From positions 1-5,937 of the forward strand of contig JASJEI010000566.1 in assembly GCA_030064795.1 (NCBI GenBank): DNA of 5,937 nucleotides. Reading direction: 5' to 3'. A program made the position numbers and the translations under genes. This document shows positions 1-5,833 of the stretch, piece by piece. The DNA comes from Pleurocapsa sp. MO_226.B13 (GTDB taxonomy: Bacteria > Cyanobacteriota > Cyanobacteriia > Cyanobacteriales > Xenococcaceae). The notes under the pieces were generated by a model. The model saw only the letters and a program-made list of their open reading frames with translations, was not told the origin of the DNA and did not search any database. The number at the start of each line of letters is the position of its first letter. Position 1 is the stretch's first letter.

Positions 1-2316
1 CATATTTCTAAGCTGGAATCTGAGTTGATGATCTTGGAGAAAAATCCCCAGGATAGTTCGGCAATGGAAGAGTTTTTGCGGGAAGCTCATACCCTCAAGG
101 GTGACTCGCGGATGCTCGGTTTAGAGAGTATTGAAAAAATTGTCCATCAGTTAGAAGAATGCGTTGAGGGGATCAAAGCAGGAAAGGGTGAAATCACTCC
201 CGAATTATGCGATCGCCTTTATCAAGGTATTGATGCGGTCGATCGCTTGGCTCATCAGGCGATTACAGGGGAAGCGGTAGAAATAAATGCTGTTTCTGTG
301 TTGGCATCGTTGATGGATACATCTGAGTCTGCGGATTTATTTGGGGATGATACTAATTCCGAAGCCTCTCTGTTTGATGACGATGATGATAGCAACTTCT
401 TTGGAAATGATACTAGTTCTGAAGCCTCTCTGTTTGATGACGATGATGACGAAGACAAACAACCAAGTAGCTTCTTTGTAACCCAAGCCGAACCAGTTGC
501 CAACAATCTAATTGCGGAGGAAGTCAGCCAGCCGAGCAAAGCAGCAACCCCAACCAGAGATTATCAAATCGATACGATTCGGGTTGAGCCACAAAAACTG
601 GATACCCTCCTGACTCAAGCCAGTGAGTTAGCGGTAACTAAACTGCGTATTTCCCAACAAATGACGGAAATCGAGCGAATGCTGGCTCTTTGGGAAAGTT
701 GGAATAAGTATAATCCTGACGATGAAGATTTGTTTGCCGAAATTGAATCTAGTCTTACCGCCGAACAACTTCAGCCGTTACGCTATTTCTACAGCCACGC
801 TCAACAATATTTAAATTCCTTTGGCGATCTGGCAAATACCCTAAAAACCAGAGCCAATGAGGATACTGCTAGTCTGAGTATCATTAGCGATCGCCTAGAA
901 TCGGGTATTCAAGAGTTAAGACAGTTACCCCTCTCGACGGTATTTAATATTTATCCTCGTATGGTGCGCGATCTCGCCAGACAACAGGGAAAAGAAATCG
1001 AGCTAATTATTGAAGGAGGTGATACTAAAGCCGATAAAAGAATTTTAGAAGAAATTAAAGACCCACTGCTGCACTTAATTCGGAATGCGGTAGATCACGG
1101 GATCGAAACTCCCGCCGAAAGGATAGCTCAAGGTAAACCTAAAACCGCAGTTATTGTTCTCAAGGGTTATCAGACTGGTAGTAGTATTGGTATCGAAATC
1201 AGCGATGACGGACGGGGTTTAAATCTGGAAAGTATTAAGAATACTGCAATCAGACGCAATGTGCGTACCCCAGCCGAATTAGCTGCCATGAGCGAAGCCC
1301 AGATTCAATCTTTGATCTTTGCTTCGGGTTTTTCTACCCGCACAGAAGTCACCGAACTTTCTGGCAGAGGTGTTGGTTTAGACGTAGTGAGAGCCAACGT
1401 AGAACGACTCAAAGGAACGATTCAGGTAACTTCGACTCCTGGTAATGGTTGCAAATTCCAAGTACGCCTCGATGCCAGTTTGGCAACTACCAAGGTTCTA
1501 ATTGTCGCCCTCGATCGAACACTCTATGCTCTACCCCTAGAGTTTATCCAAACTATGATTAGTCTACCTCGAAAAGACATCTATGAGATTGAAGGCAAAC
1601 CGACTATTACTTTTGAAGAACAACCTATCTCAGTCACTTGGTTGACTAGTCTCTTAGAGATACCCACTCCAGATGACTACACCAAAGGCAAAAACAATCT
1701 TTTTTGCATTATCCTCCAAATTGGTGAGGAACGTTTTGGGGCGATCGTCGATGATTTGGTAGATCAACAGGATGTAGTCATCAAACCCCAAAGTAAACTA
1801 CTCAAACGCATTCCCAACATCTCTGGTGCAACTATCCTCGGTAGTGGGGAAGTATGCATGATTCTCAATCCTCCCGATCTATTGCATTCCTTGAGGAATG
1901 GTAATTGGCGCAGTGTGGTTCGTTCAACTGAGTCCGCATCACTGAAAAATAGACTGTTGCTAGTGGAAGATTCAATTATCATCCGTACTCAAATGCAGCG
2001 TCTTTTAAAAGGGGCTGGTTACGATGTCACCATTGCCGAAAACGGCGCGATCGGCTTAGAGAAAGTGCAAAAGCAGGAATTTGATATCGTGCTGTCTGAT
2101 GTCGAAATGCCTGAAATGAGTGGTTTAGCAATGACCGCTAAGATCCGACAAAACAGTCAATACGATCGCCTACCGATTGTCTTAATAACTACCCTGGCTT
2201 CGCCAGAAGATAAACGTCGCGGTAGGGAAGCGGGAGCAAACGCCTATTTAACTAAGGGTGATTTCGATCAACAACTATTATTCCAAACTCTTAAACAATT
2301 AATTAACAGTAACTAA
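1..2316 (+). CDS. cheA: Hybrid CheA-type sensor histidine kinase with C-terminal receiver domain (5' end outside window)
   Basis: Chemotaxis-type cytoplasmic kinase that autophosphorylates an HPt histidine and passes phosphate to receiver domains. The frame is open to base 1 (HISKLESEL precedes the TTG at 25), and that stretch is HPt helix sequence, so the true start lies upstream, probably by a few tens of codons. Numbering from base 25: HPt with AHTLKG and phospho-acceptor H22; acidic linker about 95-175 in place of a P2 domain; P3 dimerisation helices about 180-300; ATPase with N-box HLIRNAVDHG (N354), G1 box DDGRG (D394-G398) and G2 GRGVGLDVV (G447 on); CheW-like domain about 488-635; receiver about 642-763 with acidic pair E648/D649, phospho-acceptor D692 (SDVEMPEM) and K744. 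All catalytic motifs are present, so it looks functional. It is followed 9 bases downstream by cheB, so the two are probably cotranscribed. Domain order resembles WspE and other alternative-function or taxis CheA hybrids; which pathway it serves cannot be told without the upstream receptor genes. Confidence 0.93.
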   Translation, partial: HISKLESELMILEKNPQDSSAMEEFLREAHTLKGDSRMLGLESIEKIVHQLEECVEGIKAGKGEITPELCDRLYQGIDAVDRLAHQAITGEAVEINAVSVLASLMDTSESADLFGDDTNSEASLFDDDDDSNFFGNDTSSEASLFDDDDDEDKQPSSFFVTQAEPVANNLIAEEVSQPSKAATPTRDYQIDTIRVEPQKLDTLLTQASELAVTKLRISQQMTEIERMLALWESWNKYNPDDEDLFAEIESSLTAEQLQPLRYFYSHAQQYLNSFGDLANTLKTRANEDTASLSIISDRLESGIQELRQLPLSTVFNIYPRMVRDLARQQGKEIELIIEGGDTKADKRILEEIKDPLLHLIRNAVDHGIETPAERIAQGKPKTAVIVLKGYQTGSSIGIEISDDGRGLNLESIKNTAIRRNVRTPAELAAMSEAQIQSLIFASGFSTRTEVTELSGRGVGLDVVRANVERLKGTIQVTSTPGNGCKFQVRLDASLATTKVLIVALDRTLYALPLEFIQTMISLPRKDIYEIEGKPTITFEEQPISVTWLTSLLEIPTPDDYTKGKNNLFCIILQIGEERFGAIVDDLVDQQDVVIKPQSKLLKRIPNISGATILGSGEVCMILNPPDLLHSLRNGNWRSVVRSTESASLKNRLLLVEDSIIIRTQMQRLLKGAGYDVTIAENGAIGLEKVQKQEFDIVLSDVEMPEMSGLAMTAKIRQNSQYDRLPIVLITTLASPEDKRRGREAGANAYLTKGDFDQQLLFQTLKQLINSN
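341..450 (+). repeat. In-frame 60-bp tandem duplication in the cheA acidic linker
   Basis: Bases 341-390 and 401-450 repeat with an exact 60-base period and differ at 5 of 50 positions; 29 bases (361-389 and 421-449) are identical. The duplication encodes two copies of a motif close to DDTNSEASLFDDDDD, each joining a Ser-rich stretch to a run of five aspartates. It lies in the flexible linker between the HPt and dimerisation domains, where length changes are tolerated. The near identity points to a fairly recent duplication or to gene-conversion-like maintenance. Confidence 0.9.
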
Positions 2317-2325
2317 AAAATAATC

Positions 2326-2754
2326 ATGGCAAAAATCAAAGTTCTATTAGTTGAAGATTCTGATGTTGCAATCAACATCTATGAAAAAATGCTCAATTCT
2401 TCGGATCGCATTGAAGTGATTGGCAAGGCAAAAAATGGCAAAGAGGGATTAGCTTTAGTCGCTCAGTTAAAACCCGATGTGATTTGTACCGATCTGCAAA
2501 TGCCAGAAATGGATGGTTTGGAATTTACCAGACAAGTAATGGCAAAATATCCCACCCCAATTTTGGTTTTGAGCAATACCGTTCAAAAAACCGATGTAGA
2601 AAATATCTACGAAGTCATGAAAGCTGGTGCTGTGGATGTCATGGCAAAACCTCAGACTGCTTTGGGTGGAGATTCTCAATCAATGCAAAATGAATTAATT
2701 GTCAAAATTCGCGTTTTGGCTACTAAAAAGGTAACGGCAATTCCTCTTTCATGA
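2326..2754 (+). pseudogene. cheB: CheB truncated to its receiver domain (methylesterase domain lost)
   Basis: Chemoreceptor-methylesterase response regulator reduced to 142 codons. Residues 1-125 are a complete CheB-type receiver: acidic pair E10/D11, phospho-acceptor D56 (CTDLQMPEMDG), S83 in ILVLSNT, K108 in DVMAKPQ, then the linker KIRVLATKKV. CheB proteins normally run to about 350 residues with a C-terminal esterase domain carrying a GASTGG-type serine motif; none of that is present here or elsewhere in the window. The reading frame stops at TGA (2752-2754), at the predicted boundary of the isrB element: TCAT at 2749-2752 reads ATGA on the - strand, and the bases after it look like element DNA. 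The stop therefore seems to be made by the junction. If expressed, the product could still accept phosphate from CheA, acting as a sink or single-domain regulator, but could not demethylate receptors. No clear Shine-Dalgarno precedes the ATG; spacing from cheA is 9 bases. A naturally single-domain regulator is the alternative, less likely because the linker is CheB-like. Confidence 0.82.
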
Positions 2755-2851
2755 AAATAATACGAGAGCAGGGAAACCGTGTGGCTTTAGCCCACGGAAC
2801 AAAGGCTTAAGCCGCATGTACTGCCACGACGTAGTTTACTGCGTCGTGAAA
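2753..2851. mobile_element. Predicted 3' (right) end of the isrB element with three small hairpins
   Basis: Non-coding stretch between the truncated cheB and the isrB stop codon. It carries three foldbacks: 2777-2797 (CCGTG/CACGG plus GGC/GCC around a TTTA loop, one bulged T), the perfect palindrome GGCTTAAGCC at 2804-2813, and 2825-2848 (10-bp stem CACGACGTAG/CTGCGTCGTG including one G-T pair, again with a TTTA loop). No T-run follows any of them on either strand, so they are not typical terminators. Subterminal hairpins are usual at ends of IS200/IS605-superfamily elements. On the - strand the sequence just outside is ATGA, the known flank of HEARO-associated insertions. The exact boundary is inferred. 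Confidence 0.6.
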
Positions 2852-3679
2852 TTACCCTGCCCATTTCGTCCTCCAACTGTTATAAGTTAAAAATTTAATG
2901 TCTTTAGGAATAGCAGACTGAGTTAACCGTTTCCCTGTTTCGATTGAATGAAGGCTAATTACCTTCCGACTTGGTTCTTTCTTTGTTGGCTTAACCATTT
3001 CGCCTCCTACGTAAGCCAATCCCCATAAGGGATGCTTGACTATCGAACCACGCTTAAAACCAGCAGACATAGTTCCACCGTATCTAGAGCGAATATGACC
3101 AGGAGCGTGTGACAATCTATGCAACTGGCGACGATGAAATCGAAGAGGAGTAGCAATTAATAAGTCCTGGTTACTGGGCTTGGTTTCTCCACCTACAGCA
3201 GAATAAGCCAAGGTAAAGCTATCTACACAATGAGCAGAAAATACCTCTGCCATTTTGTTTTTACTTTTCTTTAGACCTAATTGATTTCTCAATTCAGCAG
3301 TCTTATGACCAGACCGCAATTCGACTGGTGCTATCTTCTCAAGTTGAGAATAAAACCAATCTTTGCCTACTTGAAGTGGTGAGAAGGTTTTGCCCCATTT
3401 ACCACCCCAGGTTGTAGCTTTGATATCTTCTACCACAAAGACGGTAATCGGGTAGATTTTGGATAACCAAGTTGCTATTCTTAATTTCCATTGCCATCTC
3501 GCTTTGGTACTAGGAGCTAACTTGATTTTGTTAGATAACCTGTTCCATCTAGGCTGACGACAGGGTGTTTTGCGATAACGTCTCGACCGACGCATCTCGC
3601 GCCTAGTTTTGACGTGCTTTTTGACCCAATCAACTGCTATAGCCTGAATATAGTTATTACTAGTTGATTTTAGTAACAA
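2852..3679 (-). pseudogene. isrB: 5'-truncated IsrB-type protein (RuvC-only, HNH-less IscB relative)
   Basis: IsrB proteins use an omegaRNA to nick DNA and are the HNH-lacking relatives of IscB, the ancestor group of Cas9. The readable frame gives 275 residues from a weak TTG at 3679; homology seems to begin near residue 10. In order: end of the RuvC-I region; arginine-rich bridge helix about 26-48 (RREMRRSRRYRKTPCRQPRW, the RRXRR signature); RuvC-II with VVEDIKA (E84); directly afterwards, without an HNH insert, RuvC-III with FSAHCVDSF (H150, D153); then a C-terminal domain about 175-270 ending in HSIETGKRL and YNSWR, which looks complete. Missing are the PLMP domain and the RuvC-I motif (IDPG-type aspartate), about 70-90 residues of an expected 350 or so. 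Upstream on the same strand the frame meets a stop at 3734-3736 with nothing resembling the missing part, and no omegaRNA is recognisable there. There are no internal stops, so decay is probably recent. Without the RuvC-I aspartate the product should not cut DNA. Confidence 0.85.
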
Positions 3680-3697
3680 CCATTTGTTTAAGCTAGA

Positions 3698-3800
3698 TAT
3701 AGCAATTCTGTCTAAATTGGGAGAATTATTCGGCTAAATGTCATCACTCCTCAATCTCTGGTCATTAATTTAGATTCGCGAATAATTAAAGACTGCTATA
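3698..3800. mobile_element. MITE-like foldback element, about 103 bp
   Basis: The ends are TATAGCA (3698-3704) and TGCTATA (3794-3800), part of a 10-bp perfect inverted repeat AGATATAGCA / TGCTATATCT (3695-3704 / 3794-3803). A second perfect inverted pair lies inside: AATTATTCG (3724-3732) and CGAATAATT (3779-3787). The TA at each outer end would fit the TA target duplication of IS630/Tc1-mariner-type elements and their MITEs. It codes for nothing. It sits where the missing 5' part of isrB should begin. The MITE reading is inferred from structure only. Confidence 0.5.
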
Positions 3801-3987
3801 TCTTGCAATATAGTCTAAAGAAATAATGATTGTATTCAGTATAATTGCGGGTTTTTAGGTAATCTTATCAGAGTAATTAATCGCAACTATACATAATATA
3901 TTTGTAACCACTGACTCGTCGGCTTTTACTGGCTTGACTTTGGCAATTTTGAGTTTCAAGATTTTTGGCGGGGGTAAAATTAACTAG
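3801..3987. other. AT-rich intergenic remnant, no gene recognised
   Basis: Between the MITE-like element and the tnpA scrap no frame on either strand gives a product I recognise. A - strand frame of 65 codons (3877-4074) runs antisense to the tnpA fragment and is probably chance. Neither the missing IsrB N-terminus (PLMP, IDPG) nor the catalytic HUH part of TnpA is visible in any frame. A weak hairpin occurs at 3791-3815 (AGAC-TATAT against ATATA-GTCT with a 3-base bulge), overlapping the end of the MITE-like repeat. Confidence 0.5.
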
Positions 3988-4182
3988 CCAGAGTTGAAAG
4001 GGACCGGGAGCTACTTCGTTTCCAGTTGTAGCGGAGTCACTATTGATGTTTTGAGAAAATATGTTCAAGACCAAAAAAAACTCTCCAAGCTAAACCCTAA
4101 CTCGCTTATATCCCTCACTTTCAGTGAGGGATATAAACTCGAAAAGATAAATCAACAGCACTCTATCCAATTACTACAATAG
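3988..4182 (+). pseudogene. tnpA: C-terminal remnant of an IS200/IS605 Y1 transposase (TnpA)
   Basis: TnpA is the small HUH/Y1 single-strand transposase of IS200/IS605 elements. Here only its last part survives: after a stop at 3985-3987 the frame reads KGTGSYFVSSCSGVTIDVLR then KYVQDQKK (about 3997-4080). This matches the family's closing segment (SYFVaS..Gv..dvl..Yi..Q), which holds the catalytic tyrosine and, four residues on, the metal-binding glutamine (Y and Q of KYVQDQ). The upstream HUH motif is absent, as are roughly 100 residues of a usual 130-150. The frame runs on to a stop at 4180-4182 through a hairpin and is probably not coding beyond about 4090. It may come from the same composite element as isrB, divergently arranged, or from a separate IS200-like insertion. 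Confidence 0.7.
4106..4136. repeat. Perfect 14-bp hairpin with 3-base loop beside the tnpA remnant
   Basis: TTATATCCCTCACT (4106-4119) is the exact reverse complement of AGTGAGGGATATAA (4123-4136), with the loop TTC. There is no T-run on either side, so a Rho-independent terminator is unlikely. Its place about 30 bases after the TnpA catalytic segment fits a subterminal hairpin of an IS200/IS605 element end, the structure TnpA recognises. A read-through-blocking or REP-like role is the alternative. Confidence 0.7.
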
Positions 4183-4339
4183 ACCTAGCTTGAAAATAGA
4201 ATCTAAAACCACGTAAATTCATTAATTCTTCTATTTTCATCCCTGGGTTGTGAACGACAGTTCATGGCATCTCTTGCATGAATGGAAGATTAATCATTCT
4301 CCCTTTAACGTTTTCCCCTTTTCCTCTCACTCAGATAGT
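4183..4339. other. Intergenic stretch without a recognised gene
   Basis: I see no convincing gene. One 10-bp inverted repeat, GAAAATAGAA (4190s) against TTCTATTTTC (about 4229-4239), is separated by some 30 bases. A 25-codon - strand frame starting at 4240 (MKIEELMNLR...) overlaps this repeat and has no support beyond its start codon. Probably a leftover of past insertions and deletions. Confidence 0.4.
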
Positions 4340-4426
4340 TCATAATGATCCGTGCAAGAAGTCTAATGGCTCGCGCAAAGGTTTAAGTGCATCTACCACA
4401 ATGCGACTGTTTGTACTTTCCGCCAT
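4340..4426 (-). CDS. Possible 28-residue ORF or 5' fragment of a gene
   Basis: An ATG at 4426 opens a 28-codon frame beginning MAESTNSRIVVDALKPLREP and ending in DFLHGSL before TGA (4340-4342). It lies on the same strand as, and 29 bases downstream of, the small membrane protein gene. Its composition is protein-like, with mixed charge and a plausible helix, unlike the AT-rich noise around it. No Shine-Dalgarno is evident. It could be a real small protein or the beginning of a longer gene whose remainder was lost on the mobile-element side. I do not recognise the family. Confidence 0.3.
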   Translation of the reverse strand: MAESTNSRIVVDALKPLREPLDFLHGSL

Positions 4427-4455
4427 GATTAAGTTAAAAAAGTGAAAATGTTATA

Positions 4456-4779
4456 CTAAATCCGAGAAGATTCTGGAATACTCGGAAAGTTAGTAATTTC
4501 TTCAAACATAACTTGTTGCTGTTGCTGTTGTTCTCTTTGTTCTTGTTCTATTTCGTAGGGCTTTTTATTCAATCCCAACCAATTGATTAAATAGTACGCG
4601 CCGATACCCAAAACCGCACCCAAAGCTAAACCAATAGCGATTAACTTAATAAAAATTTTCTCAAGCTGTTGTTTTCGTTGGGCAACATTTTGGGGAGACA
4701 GATTAGCATCAATGTTATCGAGATTTCTTTCTGATTCTAAATTGCGATCGCCATTAAAATTATCTTCTGGTTGAAACAT
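4456..4779 (-). CDS. Small single-pass membrane protein of unknown function
   Basis: A 107-residue protein. Residues 1-40 are hydrophilic and acidic with Asn-rich stretches (NLDNIDANLSPQNVAQRKQQ). Residues about 42-66 form one transmembrane helix rich in Gly, Ala, Ile and Leu (FIKLIAIGLALGAVLGIGAYY). Then come a short basic turn (NKKPY) and a Glu/Gln-rich helix with six glutamines in a row (85-90 region), likely coiled coil, and a short polar tail. There is no cleavable signal peptide. The pattern suggests a membrane-anchored protein with a coiled-coil partner-binding tail; I know no function for it. The start ATG at 4777-4779 is the first in the frame. It contains one HIP1 site, which fits a native cyanobacterial gene. 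Together with the upstream acetyltransferase fragment it could once have formed an operon. Confidence 0.7.
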   Translation of the reverse strand: MFQPEDNFNGDRNLESERNLDNIDANLSPQNVAQRKQQLEKIFIKLIAIGLALGAVLGIGAYYLINWLGLNKKPYEIEQEQREQQQQQQVMFEEITNFPSIPESSRI

Positions 4780-4849
4780 TTGGATATTATGCTCAAAATA
4801 AGTTAACTCTACTATTATCTATACTCATTGTTTAGTTTGGTATAAATTG

Positions 4850-5080
4850 CTAAATCTGCGATTGCGGAGCTAGAGCGGGCGGAAACGCCGAATTCATTTC
4901 GGCTTCACGCCCGCTAGAAGGCATCGCTTGATTTCCGTCAGTAATGATGCGGAAATTCTCTCGACCAATCCGATTGAGATATGACTCCGATTCAGATAGT
5001 GCAGAAGCAAAACACTGACAAACGATTTCTCCTAACTGCTCTAGTTCTTGGGTATTGGGAGTAGAAATATATCGATCCAT
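4850..5080 (-). pseudogene. N-terminal fragment of an Eis-type GNAT acetyltransferase
   Basis: The first 50 or so residues (MDRYISTPNTQELEQLGEIV, CQCFASALSESESYLNRIG, RENFRIITDG) resemble the N-terminus of Eis-like GNAT N-acetyltransferases of cyanobacteria, acetyl-CoA enzymes of about 380-400 residues. After about codon 51 the similarity stops and the frame runs through a palindromic repeat (AMPSSGREAEMNSAFPPALA) to a TAG. The acetyl-CoA-binding GNAT core and sterol-carrier-like C-terminal domain are absent, and the next sequence is a different gene. So it is a 5' fragment of a broken gene, and the last 25 codons are translated repeat DNA. A genuinely short protein is possible but unlikely. 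The start ATG (5078-5080) has no obvious Shine-Dalgarno. The family call rests on recall of the N-terminal pattern. Confidence 0.6.
4858..4927. repeat. 70-bp palindromic dispersed repeat (cyanobacterial REP/MITE-like)
   Basis: Nested inverted repeats: outer GCGAT/ATCGC (4858-4862 / 4923-4927), middle AGCGGGCG/CGCCCGCT (4874-4881 / 4908-4915), inner GCCGAA/TTCGGC (4887-4892 / 4898-4903) around TTCAT. It is far more GC-rich than its surroundings, typical of imported short palindromes found in many copies in cyanobacterial genomes. It forms the 3' part of the acetyltransferase fragment's reading frame. Only one copy is seen in this window, so the dispersed status is inferred. Confidence 0.7.
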
Positions 5081-5340
5081 TTTAGTATTTTAAAGTTGAC
5101 TTTTAGAGCGATCGCTAGTCTTTGCTCATAGCATCGATCTTACAAGTATTTTTGACGGCTTGTGAATCAATAATTAGTCAAAATTTTGCAGCTTATTGTT
5201 AATGTCAGCTTGTTGTATTGTGAGATTCATCGTATTCCGCTCCATTGGTCACAACTTAAGGAAATCAGGAAAAAGTCAAGGAAACTGTAAGATCGAGTGA
5301 AACTTAGGATGAGCAAGCAATTGATTAACCTGGTTTCCAG
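5081..5340. other. Intergenic region between acetyltransferase fragment and IS4 pseudogene
   Basis: No ORF is recognised. It should hold the promoter of the - strand acetyltransferase gene and the left end of the IS4 element. A 10-bp inverted repeat CGATCTTACA (5135-5144) / TGTAAGATCG (5286-5295) is present, but no clear IS4 terminal repeat or target duplication can be set. A HIP1 site lies at 5108-5115. Confidence 0.5.
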
Positions 5341-5833
5341 ATGAGCAAGAGTAAAAAACTAAACCGAGATCACGCCAAAAAAACTCAACGACCAATGGTA
5401 GAGGATAAGGTAATCGCCAATCAACTCGAAGCATGATTAACTCCAGCAATTACCAATCAAGAAAATTATTATCGTCAATTAAAACTCAGAGACAGAATCT
5501 TGAATTTACCCTTGATGGTAGCGGCGGTGTTGACTTTACTGTGGAGAGATGTGCCAGGGGTGACAGAATTAACTAGACTACGCCGCAAGAGAAGGATTTT
5601 TGTGGTGTAACCCTACTCAAATCAGTCAGCAAGCAGTATCTAATCGATTTCTTACATTTCCCCACGAACTATTTGAGAGAGTATTTAAGGATTTATTGCC
5701 AAGTTTAAAATTATCTTGGAAGAACCGAAAACGCAGACCATTACCTGAGAGCGTTCAGTATACACTATCTAAGTTCGATAAAATTTGGATGGTAGATAGC
5801 TCAGTATTGGAAGCATTATTTAACCTTTTAGGC
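5341..5833 (+). pseudogene. IS4-family transposase, N-terminal part, with stop, frameshift and 3' truncation
   Basis: DDE transposase remnant. Three pieces in order form one protein: MSKSKKLNRDHAKKTQRPMV...QLEA (5341-5433), an in-frame TGA at 5434-5436, then LTPAITNQENYYRQLKLRD...VTELTRL (5437 to about 5580). There the frame shifts by one base near 5581-5584; the old frame ends at TAA 5608-5610 and the next frame continues AREGFLWCNPTQISQQAVSN...VFKDLLPSLK...LPESVQYTLSKFDKIWMVDSSVLEALF (about 5585-5821). The motif WMVDSS holds the first catalytic aspartate; the second Asp and the Glu, and well over half of the usual length (around 400 residues), are missing. Homology stops after LEALF, where a structured sequence of different type begins. 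Inactive in any case. A programmed frameshift is excluded by the additional stop. Confidence 0.85.

Noticed and set aside
255..539. 94-codon - strand frame with long serine runs
   Set aside because: It is the antisense of the CheA acidic linker; poly-Asp GAT/GAC codons read as Ser on the other strand.
1764..1982. 72-codon - strand frame inside cheA
   Set aside because: Shadow of the CheW/receiver junction of the well-supported + strand gene.
2467..2693. Two 69-70 codon frames overlapping cheB
   Set aside because: Both lie wholly within the receiver domain in other frames and show no domain.
2825..2848. Strong hairpin as Rho-independent terminator of isrB or cheB
   Set aside because: No U-tract follows on either strand; an element-end hairpin is the better reading.
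3680..3987. Hidden frameshifted N-terminus or omegaRNA of isrB
   Set aside because: All three - strand frames were read; no PLMP or IDPG-type motif appears, and the sequence is better explained by a MITE-like repeat and AT-rich filler.
3877..4074. 65-codon - strand frame (VAPGPFQLWLVNFTPAKN)
   Set aside because: Its first third is exactly antisense to the recognisable TnpA segment; the rest has no family resemblance I trust.
4106..4136. Perfect hairpin as a terminator
   Set aside because: Flanked by AACTCG and AGCGAG on the two strands instead of T-runs.
4163..4240. 25-codon - strand frame MKIEELMNLRGFRFYFQARS
   Set aside because: Too short, with no conserved pattern and an AGGG only one base before the ATG; probably chance.
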